Source: Blautia obeum ATCC 29174 (GTDB lineage Bacteria > Bacillota > Clostridia > Lachnospirales > Lachnospiraceae). Taken from it: a stretch of DNA of 64,000 nucleotides. Below, piece after piece: positions 16,558 through 25,817 of this stretch; the stretch's first letter is position 1; each line of letters starts with the position of its first letter. The translations under genes were made by a program, and so were the position numbers. Location of the stretch: positions 3,075,001-3,139,000 of the forward strand of contig NZ_CP102265.1 of NCBI RefSeq assembly GCF_025147765.1. Direction: 5' to 3'. The notes under the pieces were generated by a model. It ran no database searches. It worked only from the letters and a program-made list of their open reading frames with translations, and had not been told where the DNA came from.

Positions 16558-18543
16558 TTACTTCTTTTCTAATACCTTTACTATTTTGCGAAGTAATTTA
16601 TCAATTTCAATCGGTTTAGCCAGATAATCATCCATTCCTGCTGCAAACGCCGCCTGTCTGTCTTCTTCAAATGCATTTGCGGTCATCGCTATGATCGGAA
16701 CCTGAGCTCTTTCATCCGGAAGCTTTCGAATCGCCTCTGTTGCCTGATACCCATTCATCTTCGGCATCTGTATGTCCATTAATATCACATCATAATACCC
16801 GACAGGAGCCTTTTGCAGCATTGCAACTGCAATTGCACCATCCGCAGCAACTTCCACCTCTGCCTGTACATCCTCGAGAATTGTTCTTGCAATCTCAACA
16901 TTTAATTCATTATCTTCAACCAGAAGAATTCTTTTATGCTTCAGCGAAGTTTCTGTCATACTCTGTTCTGCCTGGTCAATACGTTCTTCTTCCGATACGA
17001 TCCGACATGGAATCTCAACAATAAAACTGCTGCCTTTTCCAGGTTCACTTTGTACGATCACGCTTCCATCCATCAGATCTACAAAGGATTTCACGATACG
17101 CAGTCCTAGACCAGTTCCCATTATACCACTTTCCGAAGAATTTTTCTCACGTGTAAATGCCTCAAATATATGTGGAATATATTTCTGGCTGATACCAATT
17201 CCCGTATCCGAAACACAAATCCGCAGAATTATGGAATCCTCTCCGACAGCCTCCATTTCCTCGATATCTACGTCTATTTTTCCTCCATCCGGTGTATATT
17301 TAATTGCATTACTTACAAGATTCATGATAATCTCCTGAATCTTCAACGAATCACAATATACATCTGTATGCTGAATTTCTATATTTCGTGCTACATGTAG
17401 CTGTTTATTCAGAATTTCTCTGTCAAGAACGATCTCCAACGTATCATTTATTTTCTTCAGATTCCATGGTGCTTCATTCAAAGTTTCCTTACCACTTTCA
17501 ATACGGGCAATTTCCAGTACATTTCCTATCAATGCAAGCAGGAACTGGCTCGCTCCCTTCAACTTATGCAGATAATTTGTCGTAAGCTCATTGTCTCCCC
17601 AGTGCCGCTCCATAAGTTCTGCATATCCTATAATTGCATTCATCGGAGTCCGCAGATCGTGTGACATGGCAAATAAAAAGGATGATTTTGCCCTGTTTCC
17701 CTCTTCCGCCTTCTGCAGTGCATTCTTAAGTACTACCATCTCTGATACATCAAGAAATGTGGTGATCACAGCTCTTTCTCCCGACGGAATGCGAACCACT
17801 TTCGTTGTAGCAAGTGCATGACATTCATTCGACTCACCTTTCCCGATGATACACTCATAATCAACCATAGCATCTACTTTGTGAAGTCTTTTCAACTTCT
17901 CTATTACGTCCACATCCGGATAGATTACTTTTTTCAGCATAATACCGAGTTTGGACTGTGCTTCTTCTATGCTCTTTACACCATACATGCGCAAAGCCTG
18001 TGCATTCATATGAATGATCTTATGCCCGGGAATTGTATATGCAAGTACACCACAACTTTGCATTTCCAGCAGTTCTTTGTAATAATCTTCCTGTTCAATC
18101 TTTTCTTTACGGAGTGTATCATTAAGTTCTGCCAGACGGCGTTCTGCCTCTTTTTCTTTCTCCATACGCGCTGTCTCTGAAATGTCCTGATGTATTCCCA
18201 TAATGGAAATACCATCCACTACAGACCTATCTCTTATGCCACTGCAACGTACGAACATCTCTCCAAATGTAGGATGAATATAGCGATATACGATTTCTGA
18301 TTTTGTCTCTGACAGTTTATCTGAATATTCCAGAAATAACTGCATATCATCCGGATGTACACGTGCCCGATGAAATGTAAATCGCTCTTCCGGTGAGATT
18401 TCTCCCTGGATTCCAAGTAATTCATCCATCACCGCATCTGCATAAAATCTCGGTGATTTCCCATCCTCAATTTCTATTCTCCATGCTCCTACTCTGTTGA
18501 CGCGAAGAATTCTTTCAACATTAATCTTTTTCTGCTGTATCAT
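16558..18543 (-). CDS. PAS-domain hybrid sensor histidine kinase/response regulator
   Basis: 661 residues without clear membrane segments. Order: PAS domain (~10-125), coiled coil (~125-160), second PAS (~160-275), HisKA with SHDLRTPMN (phospho-His near 295), HATPase with NLVSNAIKY, DTGIGIS and GTGLGL (~400-510), and a receiver domain (ILLVEDNELN start, phospho-Asp in LMDIQMPKMNG near 590). The final TANAFEEDR and LAKPI blocks complete the receiver. It is a soluble hybrid kinase whose phosphotransfer partner is not adjacent. The next-door pseudogene and the GGDEF kinase carry related domains, so the cluster probably arose by duplication. Confidence 0.93.
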   Translation of the reverse strand: MIQQKKINVERILRVNRVGAWRIEIEDGKSPRFYADAVMDELLGIQGEISPEERFTFHRARVHPDDMQLFLEYSDKLSETKSEIVYRYIHPTFGEMFVRCSGIRDRSVVDGISIMGIHQDISETARMEKEKEAERRLAELNDTLRKEKIEQEDYYKELLEMQSCGVLAYTIPGHKIIHMNAQALRMYGVKSIEEAQSKLGIMLKKVIYPDVDVIEKLKRLHKVDAMVDYECIIGKGESNECHALATTKVVRIPSGERAVITTFLDVSEMVVLKNALQKAEEGNRAKSSFLFAMSHDLRTPMNAIIGYAELMERHWGDNELTTNYLHKLKGASQFLLALIGNVLEIARIESGKETLNEAPWNLKKINDTLEIVLDREILNKQLHVARNIEIQHTDVYCDSLKIQEIIMNLVSNAIKYTPDGGKIDVDIEEMEAVGEDSIILRICVSDTGIGISQKYIPHIFEAFTREKNSSESGIMGTGLGLRIVKSFVDLMDGSVIVQSEPGKGSSFIVEIPCRIVSEEERIDQAEQSMTETSLKHKRILLVEDNELNVEIARTILEDVQAEVEVAADGAIAVAMLQKAPVGYYDVILMDIQMPKMNGYQATEAIRKLPDERAQVPIIAMTANAFEEDRQAAFAAGMDDYLAKPIEIDKLLRKIVKVLEKK

Positions 18544-18606
18544 GGACAGCTCCTCCTCATGCAGCTATTTACTGTGCTTCTTCCATATATTATAACGACA
18601 GCGAAA

Positions 18607-19112
18607 TCAGCTGAACTTCGCCATCACTCGGAACAGAACATTCATATCCACCGGCTTTGATACATGTGCATTCATGTCTGCATCAAGTGCCTTCTGCCTG
18701 TCCTCTTCAAAAGCATTCGCTGTCATTGCTACGATCGGAACAGCAGCTCTGGAAGCCCCAAACCTGTTCCGACTACTTTGCTTTCCGTACTTGTATGTTC
18801 TCTGGAAAATTCTTCAAAAATATGTGGAAGATAGTCTTCACTCATCCCAATTCCAGTATCTTCAACTACAATCTTATATGCAATATAATTTTCCCTGTCA
18901 AACGGAATCTCCCTGATATCTATGGTGATCTTGCCACCTGCCGGAGTATATTTCAGTGAATTTCCAATGATATTGATAAAGGATTCGATCAATCTGGAAG
19001 CACAGCGAACTTCTTTTTTCAGACTCGTCTTTCCACTCTCAATTCGGGCTGTCTCCAGCACATAATTGATTAGCGATAACAAAAATTCACTGGAACTTTT
19101 GATCTTGCTTTA
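18607..19112 (-). pseudogene. Decayed hybrid histidine kinase remnant
   Basis: The minus strand encodes the end of a HisKA domain (FLLSLINYVLETARIESGK), a near-complete HATPase domain (IIGNSLKYTPAGGK, DTGIGMSEDYLPHIF, VVGTGLGL). It then jumps, out of frame, into the last 45 residues of a receiver domain (VPIVAMTANAFEEDR, VSKPVDMN, stop at 18607). The end of HATPase and the start of the receiver are deleted near 18750-18755, and the phosphoacceptor half is missing upstream, where an in-frame stop precedes the fragment. It is a dead gene between two living kinases. Confidence 0.85.
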
Positions 19113-19130
19113 TCGTATCTCTATTTTATG

Positions 19131-22100
19131 TTAATCCTTCTGCTTTTTCACGCTTTCACATCTGGTCAGGATTTCTCTGAGTTTGCTTTCATCAATCGGC
19201 TTCGCAATGTGTCCATTCATTCCGGAAGCCAGACATTTATGTACACTTTCGGAAGAAACCTGCGCCGTCATAGCATATATACGCACTGTTTTTGCATCCG
19301 GTCGCTCCATTGTCCGGATACGACGGGCTGCTTCTCTGCCGCCCATAACCGGCATCATAATATCCATCAGAATCAGATCATAAGTTCCCGGTGCTGACTC
19401 TTCAAACTTGTCAATCGCTTCCTTGCCATTCCATGCCTTATCAACCACAATTCCCAGTTCCTTCAGATAGAACTCTGCAATCTCCATGTTGATTTCATTA
19501 TCCTCAACCAGAAGAATCTGCTTTCCTTCCAGCTTCTGTTCGCCTGAGCTCTGCTCTTCTTTTTTGGTTTCGATGGCATTTTCATCAACTTTAAACGGAA
19601 GGCGGAAAGTAAAAGTACTTCCCTCTCCAAGTTGACTCTCTACTTCTATAGAACCTCCCATTTTATCCAGAAGCGCCTTGACGATCGACATTCCCAGACC
19701 GGTTCCTCTGTACAGTGTTCTGGCGTCATTCTTCTCCTGTGTAAATGGTTTAAACAGCTGTTCTTTTATAAATTCTTCGCTCATGCCAATTCCAGTATCA
19801 ACTATTTTAAATTCATACCACACGGTTGTACCGTCACAGGAAAGTTCTTCCGCATATGTATCAATTGTTCCATTTGGTTTATTATATTTGATTGCATTGC
19901 TCAAGAGATTGACCATGATACGCCGCAGCTGCAGGGAGCTTCCCTTCAAGGCAGTATGCTGAATATTACTTCTGTGCTTGCAATGTGTAATACTGGATTC
20001 AACCAGCTGAGCATCCACAAGTGCAGCAACTTCATCCATAAGCTCATTCATATCAAATACATCTTCATGAATCTCAAACATACCAGCTTCCAGTTTGCTC
20101 ATATCGAGGACATCACTGACCAGCTCCAGCAAATGTCGGGTAGACAGCTGAATCTTATCCAGACTGTCATCAACTTTTCCCCAGTCATCCCTGTTTTTAC
20201 GGATGATATCTACCATTCCCATGATTCCATTGATCGGCGTACGAATATCATGACTCATACGATTCATAAATTCCGTCTTGGCTCTGTTCTCGGAATCCGC
20301 TTCTTCATAAGCCATCTGCAGACGTGCTTTTTCCTGCTGTTCCTTTTCATGGAAATCTGAAGTATTCTTAAACAGAACAATTCCATGGACTACGGAACTC
20401 TCTTTATCTGTATTCGCATCATACACCATGTCTCTGGACATCAGAACTGTTTTCTGCAGCCATACCGGCTTATTTTCTTTTCCCATCATTTCGCAGTATT
20501 CTACTGTAACCTGCTTCGCACCTGTAGCAAATCGCTTCAGTAGTTTGAAAGAAGAATCAACGATTCTGTAGTTCTCCAAAGTATCTTCGGTCACATACCG
20601 ACTCCGTTTATTGCAATAATCGCTATAAGAACGTGGTGTCTGTATATCATTTTCAATCTTAAATGCTGCCTCATGATAATAAACATTCTCCAGCTTATCA
20701 TTCGTCAGATCCACAGTATAGACTGCATTTGCAGTCTGAAGGAGTGCCTCCGCATAATTCTCGTTTTCAACAATGGATTGTTTCAGCTGTTCATAATATC
20801 GATTCAGTCGAGTCTTTTCATCTGCTGTGTTTTCATTTTTATTCTGGAATGGTTCAAATCCCAGAATGAAATGATGAAGCCTGCCATCTTCGGTATTATT
20901 TACAAACAGTGCTGTCATTCGTCCTCGACAAATACTGTCCTCTTTCCTGTACTGATATGGAAGCTCCAGCTTCTCGCCTTTGTCCTTGATCTGTTCTGCA
21001 AGATAAGAAATCTGCAATTTCTTTCTCATACTCTTGCGATTCTCATCCGTTCCCAGTTCCTGCACGATCTGCTCAACAGCTCCGGAATAGCTTCCATCCT
21101 CGGCCAGGAAAAATCGTGAGCTTGCGCGCAGTACATAATACTGATCCAAAAGCGCATCGCAATAAATGCAGTCCGTAAACTGAAACCCCTTTTCTGTAAT
21201 TTCTTCCAGAAGACGAATATTCATCCTCTGTTTCTCTGCTGCTTCCTCCATCTTTGCACGGTTTTTATCAATATACATGTTTTTGTCAGCCAAACGGAAG
21301 AGTTCTCTCATCGTACTGCCTTCAAAGTCACTTGACAGTGCATAACCGGCTGCATAGCTGATTGGCATTTCCGGATGCTGTCTGGAATATTCTGCAGCCT
21401 GGTTGCGGATGTTCTGCAGACATTTCCGAACGCCCTCATGGTCCAGTCCCTTCAGAACCGCAATAAATTCATCACCACCATCACGACCTGCAAAAAATTC
21501 TTCCGGTACCGCCTCACGGAGCTGGATTGCAAAAGAGCGAATATACTCATCCCCTTTGTCATGTCCCAGATTGTTGTTGATCGTTCGCAGATTGTTCAGA
21601 TCAAACACACACATTGCCACCAGCTCATTCACCGGTATCGGCTCCGTCTCATTCAGGATCTCCTCACACTTATTTTTGTTTGGAAGGCCTGTCGCCTCAT
21701 CCAGATAGACTTTTTTCTGCAAAATCTTATTCTGTGCAGCAAAACGTACCACCTTTATCAGTTCCGTAGCAATGATCAATACCAGTCCCAGAATATCAAC
21801 CAATACGATTTTTTCCAGATGATCCAGTCCGGTCGCTTTTTTCTGTGAATAGACTTCTGCAAAACCTACTGCCTCATCACAGATCTGGAAAAATTTTTCG
21901 CTCTTTTCTATAATTTCTGTATTCTCATAACCCTTCTCGCGAACAAGGAGGATTTCACTTCTCAATTCATCAAAATATTTTTCCAGTTCATCCATCTTAG
22001 TCTGGAAATCTTCATCATCCAGACGTACAAAATTCAGTTTCTCACTGCCATTTCGGAGCCCCTCTATGTAAGAAGAAATCGTCTCATACATCTTATCCTG

Positions 22101-22301
22101 CGGTGCACCGGAGATTTCCAGCTTAACCATCCTCTGTGTACCACCCCGGACAAGTCCCGCATAATTCACAACCCTGGCTGTTCCCTGTATTTTGCCCACC
22201 ATCGACATGATCACAAGAAACAATACGATTAATATCGTTGTCAGAACCATCATCGCGGCTCTCAAAAAATAAGTCAGTTTCTTATCTTTATCCTTCTTCA
22301 T
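19131..22301 (-). CDS. Membrane GGDEF plus hybrid histidine kinase fusion protein
   Basis: 1056 residues. A first transmembrane helix (~14-34) and a second (~165-182) enclose an extracytoplasmic sensor of ~130 residues with a helical GLVRGGTQRMVKLEI segment, resembling type IV pili methyl-accepting sensors. Then follow a GGDEF domain (~200-350; RDGGDEF near 274-279 intact, no upstream RxxD inhibitory site seen), an unclassified region (~370-520), a PAS-like region (~520-650), HisKA (MSHDIRTPIN, His near 684), HATPase (NLLSNAIKYNKPNG, DTGIGMS, GTGLGM) and a receiver (ILLVEDNEIN; LILMDIMMP, Asp near 980). The arrangement couples a possible cyclic-di-GMP synthase to a phosphorelay. Whether the GGDEF part is catalytic is not known. 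Confidence 0.92.
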   Translation of the reverse strand: MKKDKDKKLTYFLRAAMMVLTTILIVLFLVIMSMVGKIQGTARVVNYAGLVRGGTQRMVKLEISGAPQDKMYETISSYIEGLRNGSEKLNFVRLDDEDFQTKMDELEKYFDELRSEILLVREKGYENTEIIEKSEKFFQICDEAVGFAEVYSQKKATGLDHLEKIVLVDILGLVLIIATELIKVVRFAAQNKILQKKVYLDEATGLPNKNKCEEILNETEPIPVNELVAMCVFDLNNLRTINNNLGHDKGDEYIRSFAIQLREAVPEEFFAGRDGGDEFIAVLKGLDHEGVRKCLQNIRNQAAEYSRQHPEMPISYAAGYALSSDFEGSTMRELFRLADKNMYIDKNRAKMEEAAEKQRMNIRLLEEITEKGFQFTDCIYCDALLDQYYVLRASSRFFLAEDGSYSGAVEQIVQELGTDENRKSMRKKLQISYLAEQIKDKGEKLELPYQYRKEDSICRGRMTALFVNNTEDGRLHHFILGFEPFQNKNENTADEKTRLNRYYEQLKQSIVENENYAEALLQTANAVYTVDLTNDKLENVYYHEAAFKIENDIQTPRSYSDYCNKRSRYVTEDTLENYRIVDSSFKLLKRFATGAKQVTVEYCEMMGKENKPVWLQKTVLMSRDMVYDANTDKESSVVHGIVLFKNTSDFHEKEQQEKARLQMAYEEADSENRAKTEFMNRMSHDIRTPINGIMGMVDIIRKNRDDWGKVDDSLDKIQLSTRHLLELVSDVLDMSKLEAGMFEIHEDVFDMNELMDEVAALVDAQLVESSITHCKHRSNIQHTALKGSSLQLRRIMVNLLSNAIKYNKPNGTIDTYAEELSCDGTTVWYEFKIVDTGIGMSEEFIKEQLFKPFTQEKNDARTLYRGTGLGMSIVKALLDKMGGSIEVESQLGEGSTFTFRLPFKVDENAIETKKEEQSSGEQKLEGKQILLVEDNEINMEIAEFYLKELGIVVDKAWNGKEAIDKFEESAPGTYDLILMDIMMPVMGGREAARRIRTMERPDAKTVRIYAMTAQVSSESVHKCLASGMNGHIAKPIDESKLREILTRCESVKKQKD

Positions 22302-22502
22302 TCTGTTTCCATCCCATCAATTGCCCCGAACTGCCGGCAGATCTTATTCTCTTCTTTATTTTGAATTCTGATTTCACACCTGATTCTATTGTAACTGATT
22401 CCCTATTTTTCTGCAACATATTCAAAATATGTGGTTCAAGCAACAGCAAGTGCTAAGTATGTGTATTTTATACAATTTTTATGATGTTTCATCTGTTTTT
22501 CA

Positions 22503-22531
22503 TTGCTTTTTGCACAACTGCACTTTATAAT
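22503..22531 (+). promoter_or_regulatory. Promoter of the 173-residue orphan gene
   Basis: TTGCTT (22503-22508) and TATAAT (22526-22531) with a 17-base spacer, 45 bases before the start codon at 22576, which has the strong site ATGGAGGGAAC. Confidence 0.55.
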
Positions 22532-22575
22532 AAAAATTATCAATTACCACATACATTTATTATGGAGGGAACATT

Positions 22576-23097
22576 ATGAACGAAGAACTTTTTAACGAAG
22601 CGGCCAAATCAAATGTCCTGACAAAAAAGCTGATCGACCAGCTTCAGGAAAGCATGACCTACAGCAGTATCTCCTTTATCAACTGGACGATCGAAGTTCT
22701 GACTCTGATCAAGAACCGTCTGGAGCGTGGAGACAGAATCACTGATGAAGTATCCGGAGAAGTTTATACCACGAAAACCTTCCAGAAATTTGTAAAGGAG
22801 AATTTCTCTTCTTACATTACCAGTCAGGTTTTCAAGGAAATTGTAAAACCTGAAAAAATCTATTTCTCTCTCAAAGCCTGTGACGGCGGTTACAGTCTGC
22901 TTGCAGCTGACTCTGACAGCGAGAAGACCTATGCGTGGATTTCCAGCCTGAGCAAACGTTTCTCTCTTGTTGAGATGATCGCAACCGGTGTTGTCTATGT
23001 CAAAGACACCCGTACCGATACATATCAGCCGTTCATCTCCGCAAATGGCAAATACTGCCATTATGACAAAGAAAAAGGAATCCTCGTAGAAATCTGA
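22576..23097 (+). CDS. Hypothetical soluble protein, unknown function
   Basis: 173 residues with a clear promoter and ribosome site, so it is a real gene. I do not recognise a family. The first ~100 residues are helical and charged (KKLIDQLQESM, KNRLERGDRIT, FQKFVKENFSSYI). The C-terminal ~70 look like a small beta-rich domain (IYFSLKACDGGYSLLAAD, YCHYDKEKGILVEI). No signal peptide or membrane helix. It is divergent from the GGDEF/kinase gene and convergent with znuB. Its own terminator is shared with the zinc operon. Confidence 0.75.
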   Translation: MNEELFNEAAKSNVLTKKLIDQLQESMTYSSISFINWTIEVLTLIKNRLERGDRITDEVSGEVYTTKTFQKFVKENFSSYITSQVFKEIVKPEKIYFSLKACDGGYSLLAADSDSEKTYAWISSLSKRFSLVEMIATGVVYVKDTRTDTYQPFISANGKYCHYDKEKGILVEI

Positions 23098-23133
23098 GTT
23101 CTACAAGAATTCCTGTTATAAACCAACATTTTT

Positions 23134-23179
23134 AAAATACTGTCTCAGTCGGGGATCCAGCTCCGGCTGAGATATTTTT
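23134..23179. terminator. Bidirectional terminator between the orphan gene and znuB
   Basis: TCTCAG-CGG (23143-23152) pairs with CCG-CTGAGA (23163-23172), with A-rich DNA on the left and TATTTTTA on the right. The two genes are convergent. Confidence 0.7.
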
Positions 23180-24014
23180 ATCTTCCCGTAATCCTTCCAA
23201 TGCCATAAGAAATCAGAAATACAGCAATATCCACTGCCACGATCGTGGAGCCAACCGGAGTACCTGCCAGAATGGAGATCAGAATGCCGGCAGTAGCACT
23301 TAAAACGGACAACACTGCCGCACTGATCGTTACCGAACGGAAAGATTTAAACAACCGCATTGCTGACAACGCCGGAAAAATTACAAGTGCTGAAATCAGA
23401 AGTGAACCTACCAGATTCATTGCAAGTACAATGATCACTGCAATCACAACTGCAATCAGCAGATTATAGGCATTCGCTCTCGTTCCGGTCGCTCTGGCAA
23501 AATTCTCATCAAATGTTACTGCAAAAATTTTATTATAAAAAAGAATAAAAATAGCAACAACCACAACAGAAAGGATTCCACACAGCCATACCTCGCCTTT
23601 TGTCAGTGTCAGGATCGATGTGGAGCCGAACAATGTACTGCATACATCTCCGGAGATATTTGGGCTGGTGGAAAAAAGATTCATCAAAAGATATCCGATT
23701 GCCAGGGCTCCGACAGAGATCATGGCAATCGCCGCATCGCCCTTGATTCTTGTGTTCTGACCAGCACGAAGAAGAAGGATCGCACAGATTACTGTTACCG
23801 GCAGGATAAACAGCATATTGTTGGTAATATTCAGGACAGATGCTATCGCCATTGCACCAAATGCCACATGAGAAAGTCCGTCACCGATAAAGGAAAAACG
23901 TTTCAATACCAGAGTCACGCCCAGAAGTGAAGAACATAATGCGATCAGTACCCCAACGATCAATGCATAACGCACAAACGGGTATTGAAAATACATACAA
24001 AGTGTCTCAAACAT
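23178..24014 (-). CDS. znuB: Zinc/manganese ABC transporter permease
   Basis: 278 residues from ATG 24014, directly after the ATPase stop (GGAGAGGACG upstream). The ABC-3 family is evident from about eight hydrophobic segments and blocks LLGVTLVLKRFSFIGDGLSH (residues ~28-47) and NLVGSLLISALVIFPALSA (~201-219). It forms the membrane channel for metal delivered by the downstream-encoded type of binding protein (here encoded upstream in the operon). It is the last gene of zur-znuA-znuC-znuB. The metal is inferred to be zinc from the histidine-rich binding protein and the Fur-family regulator. Confidence 0.93.
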   Translation of the reverse strand: MFETLCMYFQYPFVRYALIVGVLIALCSSLLGVTLVLKRFSFIGDGLSHVAFGAMAIASVLNITNNMLFILPVTVICAILLLRAGQNTRIKGDAAIAMISVGALAIGYLLMNLFSTSPNISGDVCSTLFGSTSILTLTKGEVWLCGILSVVVVAIFILFYNKIFAVTFDENFARATGTRANAYNLLIAVVIAVIIVLAMNLVGSLLISALVIFPALSAMRLFKSFRSVTISAAVLSVLSATAGILISILAGTPVGSTIVAVDIAVFLISYGIGRITGR

Positions 24015-24015
24015 C

Positions 24016-24726
24016 TTATTCGTCCTCTCCTTCCTGTCCAGTAAACGCCTTTCCCAGACTGCTTTCCAGATACTGTTTCTTTGTTCCGAAGAAGCAATGC
24101 TCCCCGATATGCAGGATATGTGTTGCATATTTTACTGCCGCCGCAATATCATGTGAGATCATAATGATCGTAATTCCATCTTTTTTATTCAGATTCCTGA
24201 TCAGCTGGTACATCTCTGCTGTCACTCTCGGATCAAGTCCCGAAACCGGCTCATCCAGAAGCAGGATCTTCTGTGCTGCACAAAGAGCTCTTGCAAGAAG
24301 AACCCGCTGCTGCTGCCCTCCGGAAAGTTCGCGATAGCACTGATCTGCCAGATCCTGGATCATCATTTTTTCCATGGCTCTCTGGGCAACCATTTTTTCC
24401 TCTTTGTTATAAAAAGGTCTCCATCCACAACGACTCTGGCATCCAGATAACACAATTTCCCTCACGGATGCCGGAAAATCTCTCTGCACCAGCGTCTGCT
24501 GCGGCAGATAACCAATTTCGTTTTTTTTCAGGCCATCTCCCAGTTCAATACTGCCGCTGATCGGTGCCTGCAGATGAAGAAGTGTCTTCATCAATGTAGA
24601 TTTACCGGAACCATTTTCACCTACGATGCAAAGGTAATCACCTGCATCAATAGAGAAATTCAGGTCTTCCTGAATTGCCCGGTTATCATATCCCAATGTA
24701 AGATTTTTACATGTAAGCTGTGCCAT
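24016..24726 (-). CDS. znuC: Zinc/manganese ABC transporter ATP-binding protein
   Basis: 236 residues with all ABC signatures: Walker A GENGSGKST (residues ~36-44), Q-loop PQQ, signature LSGGQQQR (~138-145), Walker B ILLLDEP, and the switch His in MISHDI. It energises the ZnuB permease from the cytoplasm. It lies between znuA (16-base gap) and znuB (one base between stop and start), so it is tightly co-transcribed. The usual length is ~230-250. Confidence 0.95.
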   Translation of the reverse strand: MAQLTCKNLTLGYDNRAIQEDLNFSIDAGDYLCIVGENGSGKSTLMKTLLHLQAPISGSIELGDGLKKNEIGYLPQQTLVQRDFPASVREIVLSGCQSRCGWRPFYNKEEKMVAQRAMEKMMIQDLADQCYRELSGGQQQRVLLARALCAAQKILLLDEPVSGLDPRVTAEMYQLIRNLNKKDGITIIMISHDIAAAVKYATHILHIGEHCFFGTKKQYLESSLGKAFTGQEGEDE

Positions 24727-24742
24727 TGTTGTTCCTCTTTTC

Positions 24743-25762
24743 CTACTTAAGTGCTTCTTTCAGAACCTTCAGATTATCTTCCATCACAGAAAGATATGTC
24801 ACTCCGTTTTTAATCTCATCCGAAGTGATCGACTGCATGGAATTAAGCTCGAGGATCTTCTGATCTTTCTTTTTTGTATTTTCAATCACGGTCTGTGCTA
24901 TCCTGTCATCGGACTTCTCAATCGTCAATACCGTTTTTATTCCCAGTTCATCCAGTTTACCCGCAAGAAAAGTCACAGTCTTGAAGCTTGCTTCCGACTC
25001 TGCAGAGCATCCGGAAAAAGCTGCATAATAGTTCAGTCCATAATCATCGACCAGATAACGAAATGCAAAACGATCGGCAAAGATCAGCGTATTCTGTCTG
25101 TCTGTATCTACCGTTTCCTGATATTTCTGATCCAGTGTAGAAAGTTTTGCTTTGTAGTTCTCAGCATTTGTCTGATAGATTTCTTTATTCTCAGGATCCA
25201 TCTCCTCAAGCGTTTCTGCAATCGCGTCACAGATCACAGAAGCATTTCGCATGGAAGTCCAGACATGCTCGTCATATTCCTTCTCATCCTCACCCTCATG
25301 GGCATGCTCGTCCTCATGACCATGTTCGTGTTCACTGTCCTGCATACCCTCAACTGTTTCTTCTTCCTTAATCGTATCGCCAAGGACTTCCATCAGATTA
25401 ATCGTCTTCATATCTTTATTCTGAGCCGATTCCAGTGCATCCTCAATCCACTGGTCGGATTCTCCACCCACATAAATCAGGAGATCACAGCTGGATACTT
25501 TCATAATATCTTTCACTGCCGGCTGAAAACTATGAAGGTCTGTCCCATTATCCAGGAGCATCGTAAGATTCACATCCGCTTCCCTGTTCCCCAGAATATT
25601 TCTTGTCCAGTCATATTCCGGAAAAATGGTTGTCACAATATTCAGTTTCCTGTCTGTTTCCTCCGTTGTTTTAGCTTCTGCTATGTGCATTCCTGAAAAA
25701 GGAATCGCAATGCTCATCACACCCAGCAGAATTGCTAGCGCACCAGTGATCCATTTTTTCAT
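24743..25762 (-). CDS. znuA: Zinc-binding lipoprotein-like periplasmic-type component ZnuA
   Basis: 339 residues from ATG 25762. A signal peptide (MKKWITGALAILLG, cleavage likely after AEA, no lipobox cysteine seen) is followed by the cluster A-1/ZnuA family fold: IVTTIFPEYDW (residues ~39-49), the metal-ligand His in TDLHSFQPAVKD, and a His/Asp/Glu-rich charged loop (~143-165, e.g. SEHEHGHEDEHAHEGED) typical of zinc-binding ZnuA proteins. Then comes DEHVWTS with another metal-ligand His. It captures zinc outside the membrane for ZnuBC. The absence of a lipobox is unusual for a Gram-positive binding protein and could mean the mature protein is anchored another way. Confidence 0.92.
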   Translation of the reverse strand: MKKWITGALAILLGVMSIAIPFSGMHIAEAKTTEETDRKLNIVTTIFPEYDWTRNILGNREADVNLTMLLDNGTDLHSFQPAVKDIMKVSSCDLLIYVGGESDQWIEDALESAQNKDMKTINLMEVLGDTIKEEETVEGMQDSEHEHGHEDEHAHEGEDEKEYDEHVWTSMRNASVICDAIAETLEEMDPENKEIYQTNAENYKAKLSTLDQKYQETVDTDRQNTLIFADRFAFRYLVDDYGLNYYAAFSGCSAESEASFKTVTFLAGKLDELGIKTVLTIEKSDDRIAQTVIENTKKKDQKILELNSMQSITSDEIKNGVTYLSVMEDNLKVLKEALK

Positions 25763-25817
25763 CCTTATACCTGCTTTCTTCTGTCTCAGCATTCTACTCC
25801 GTTACCTTATATTCCGC

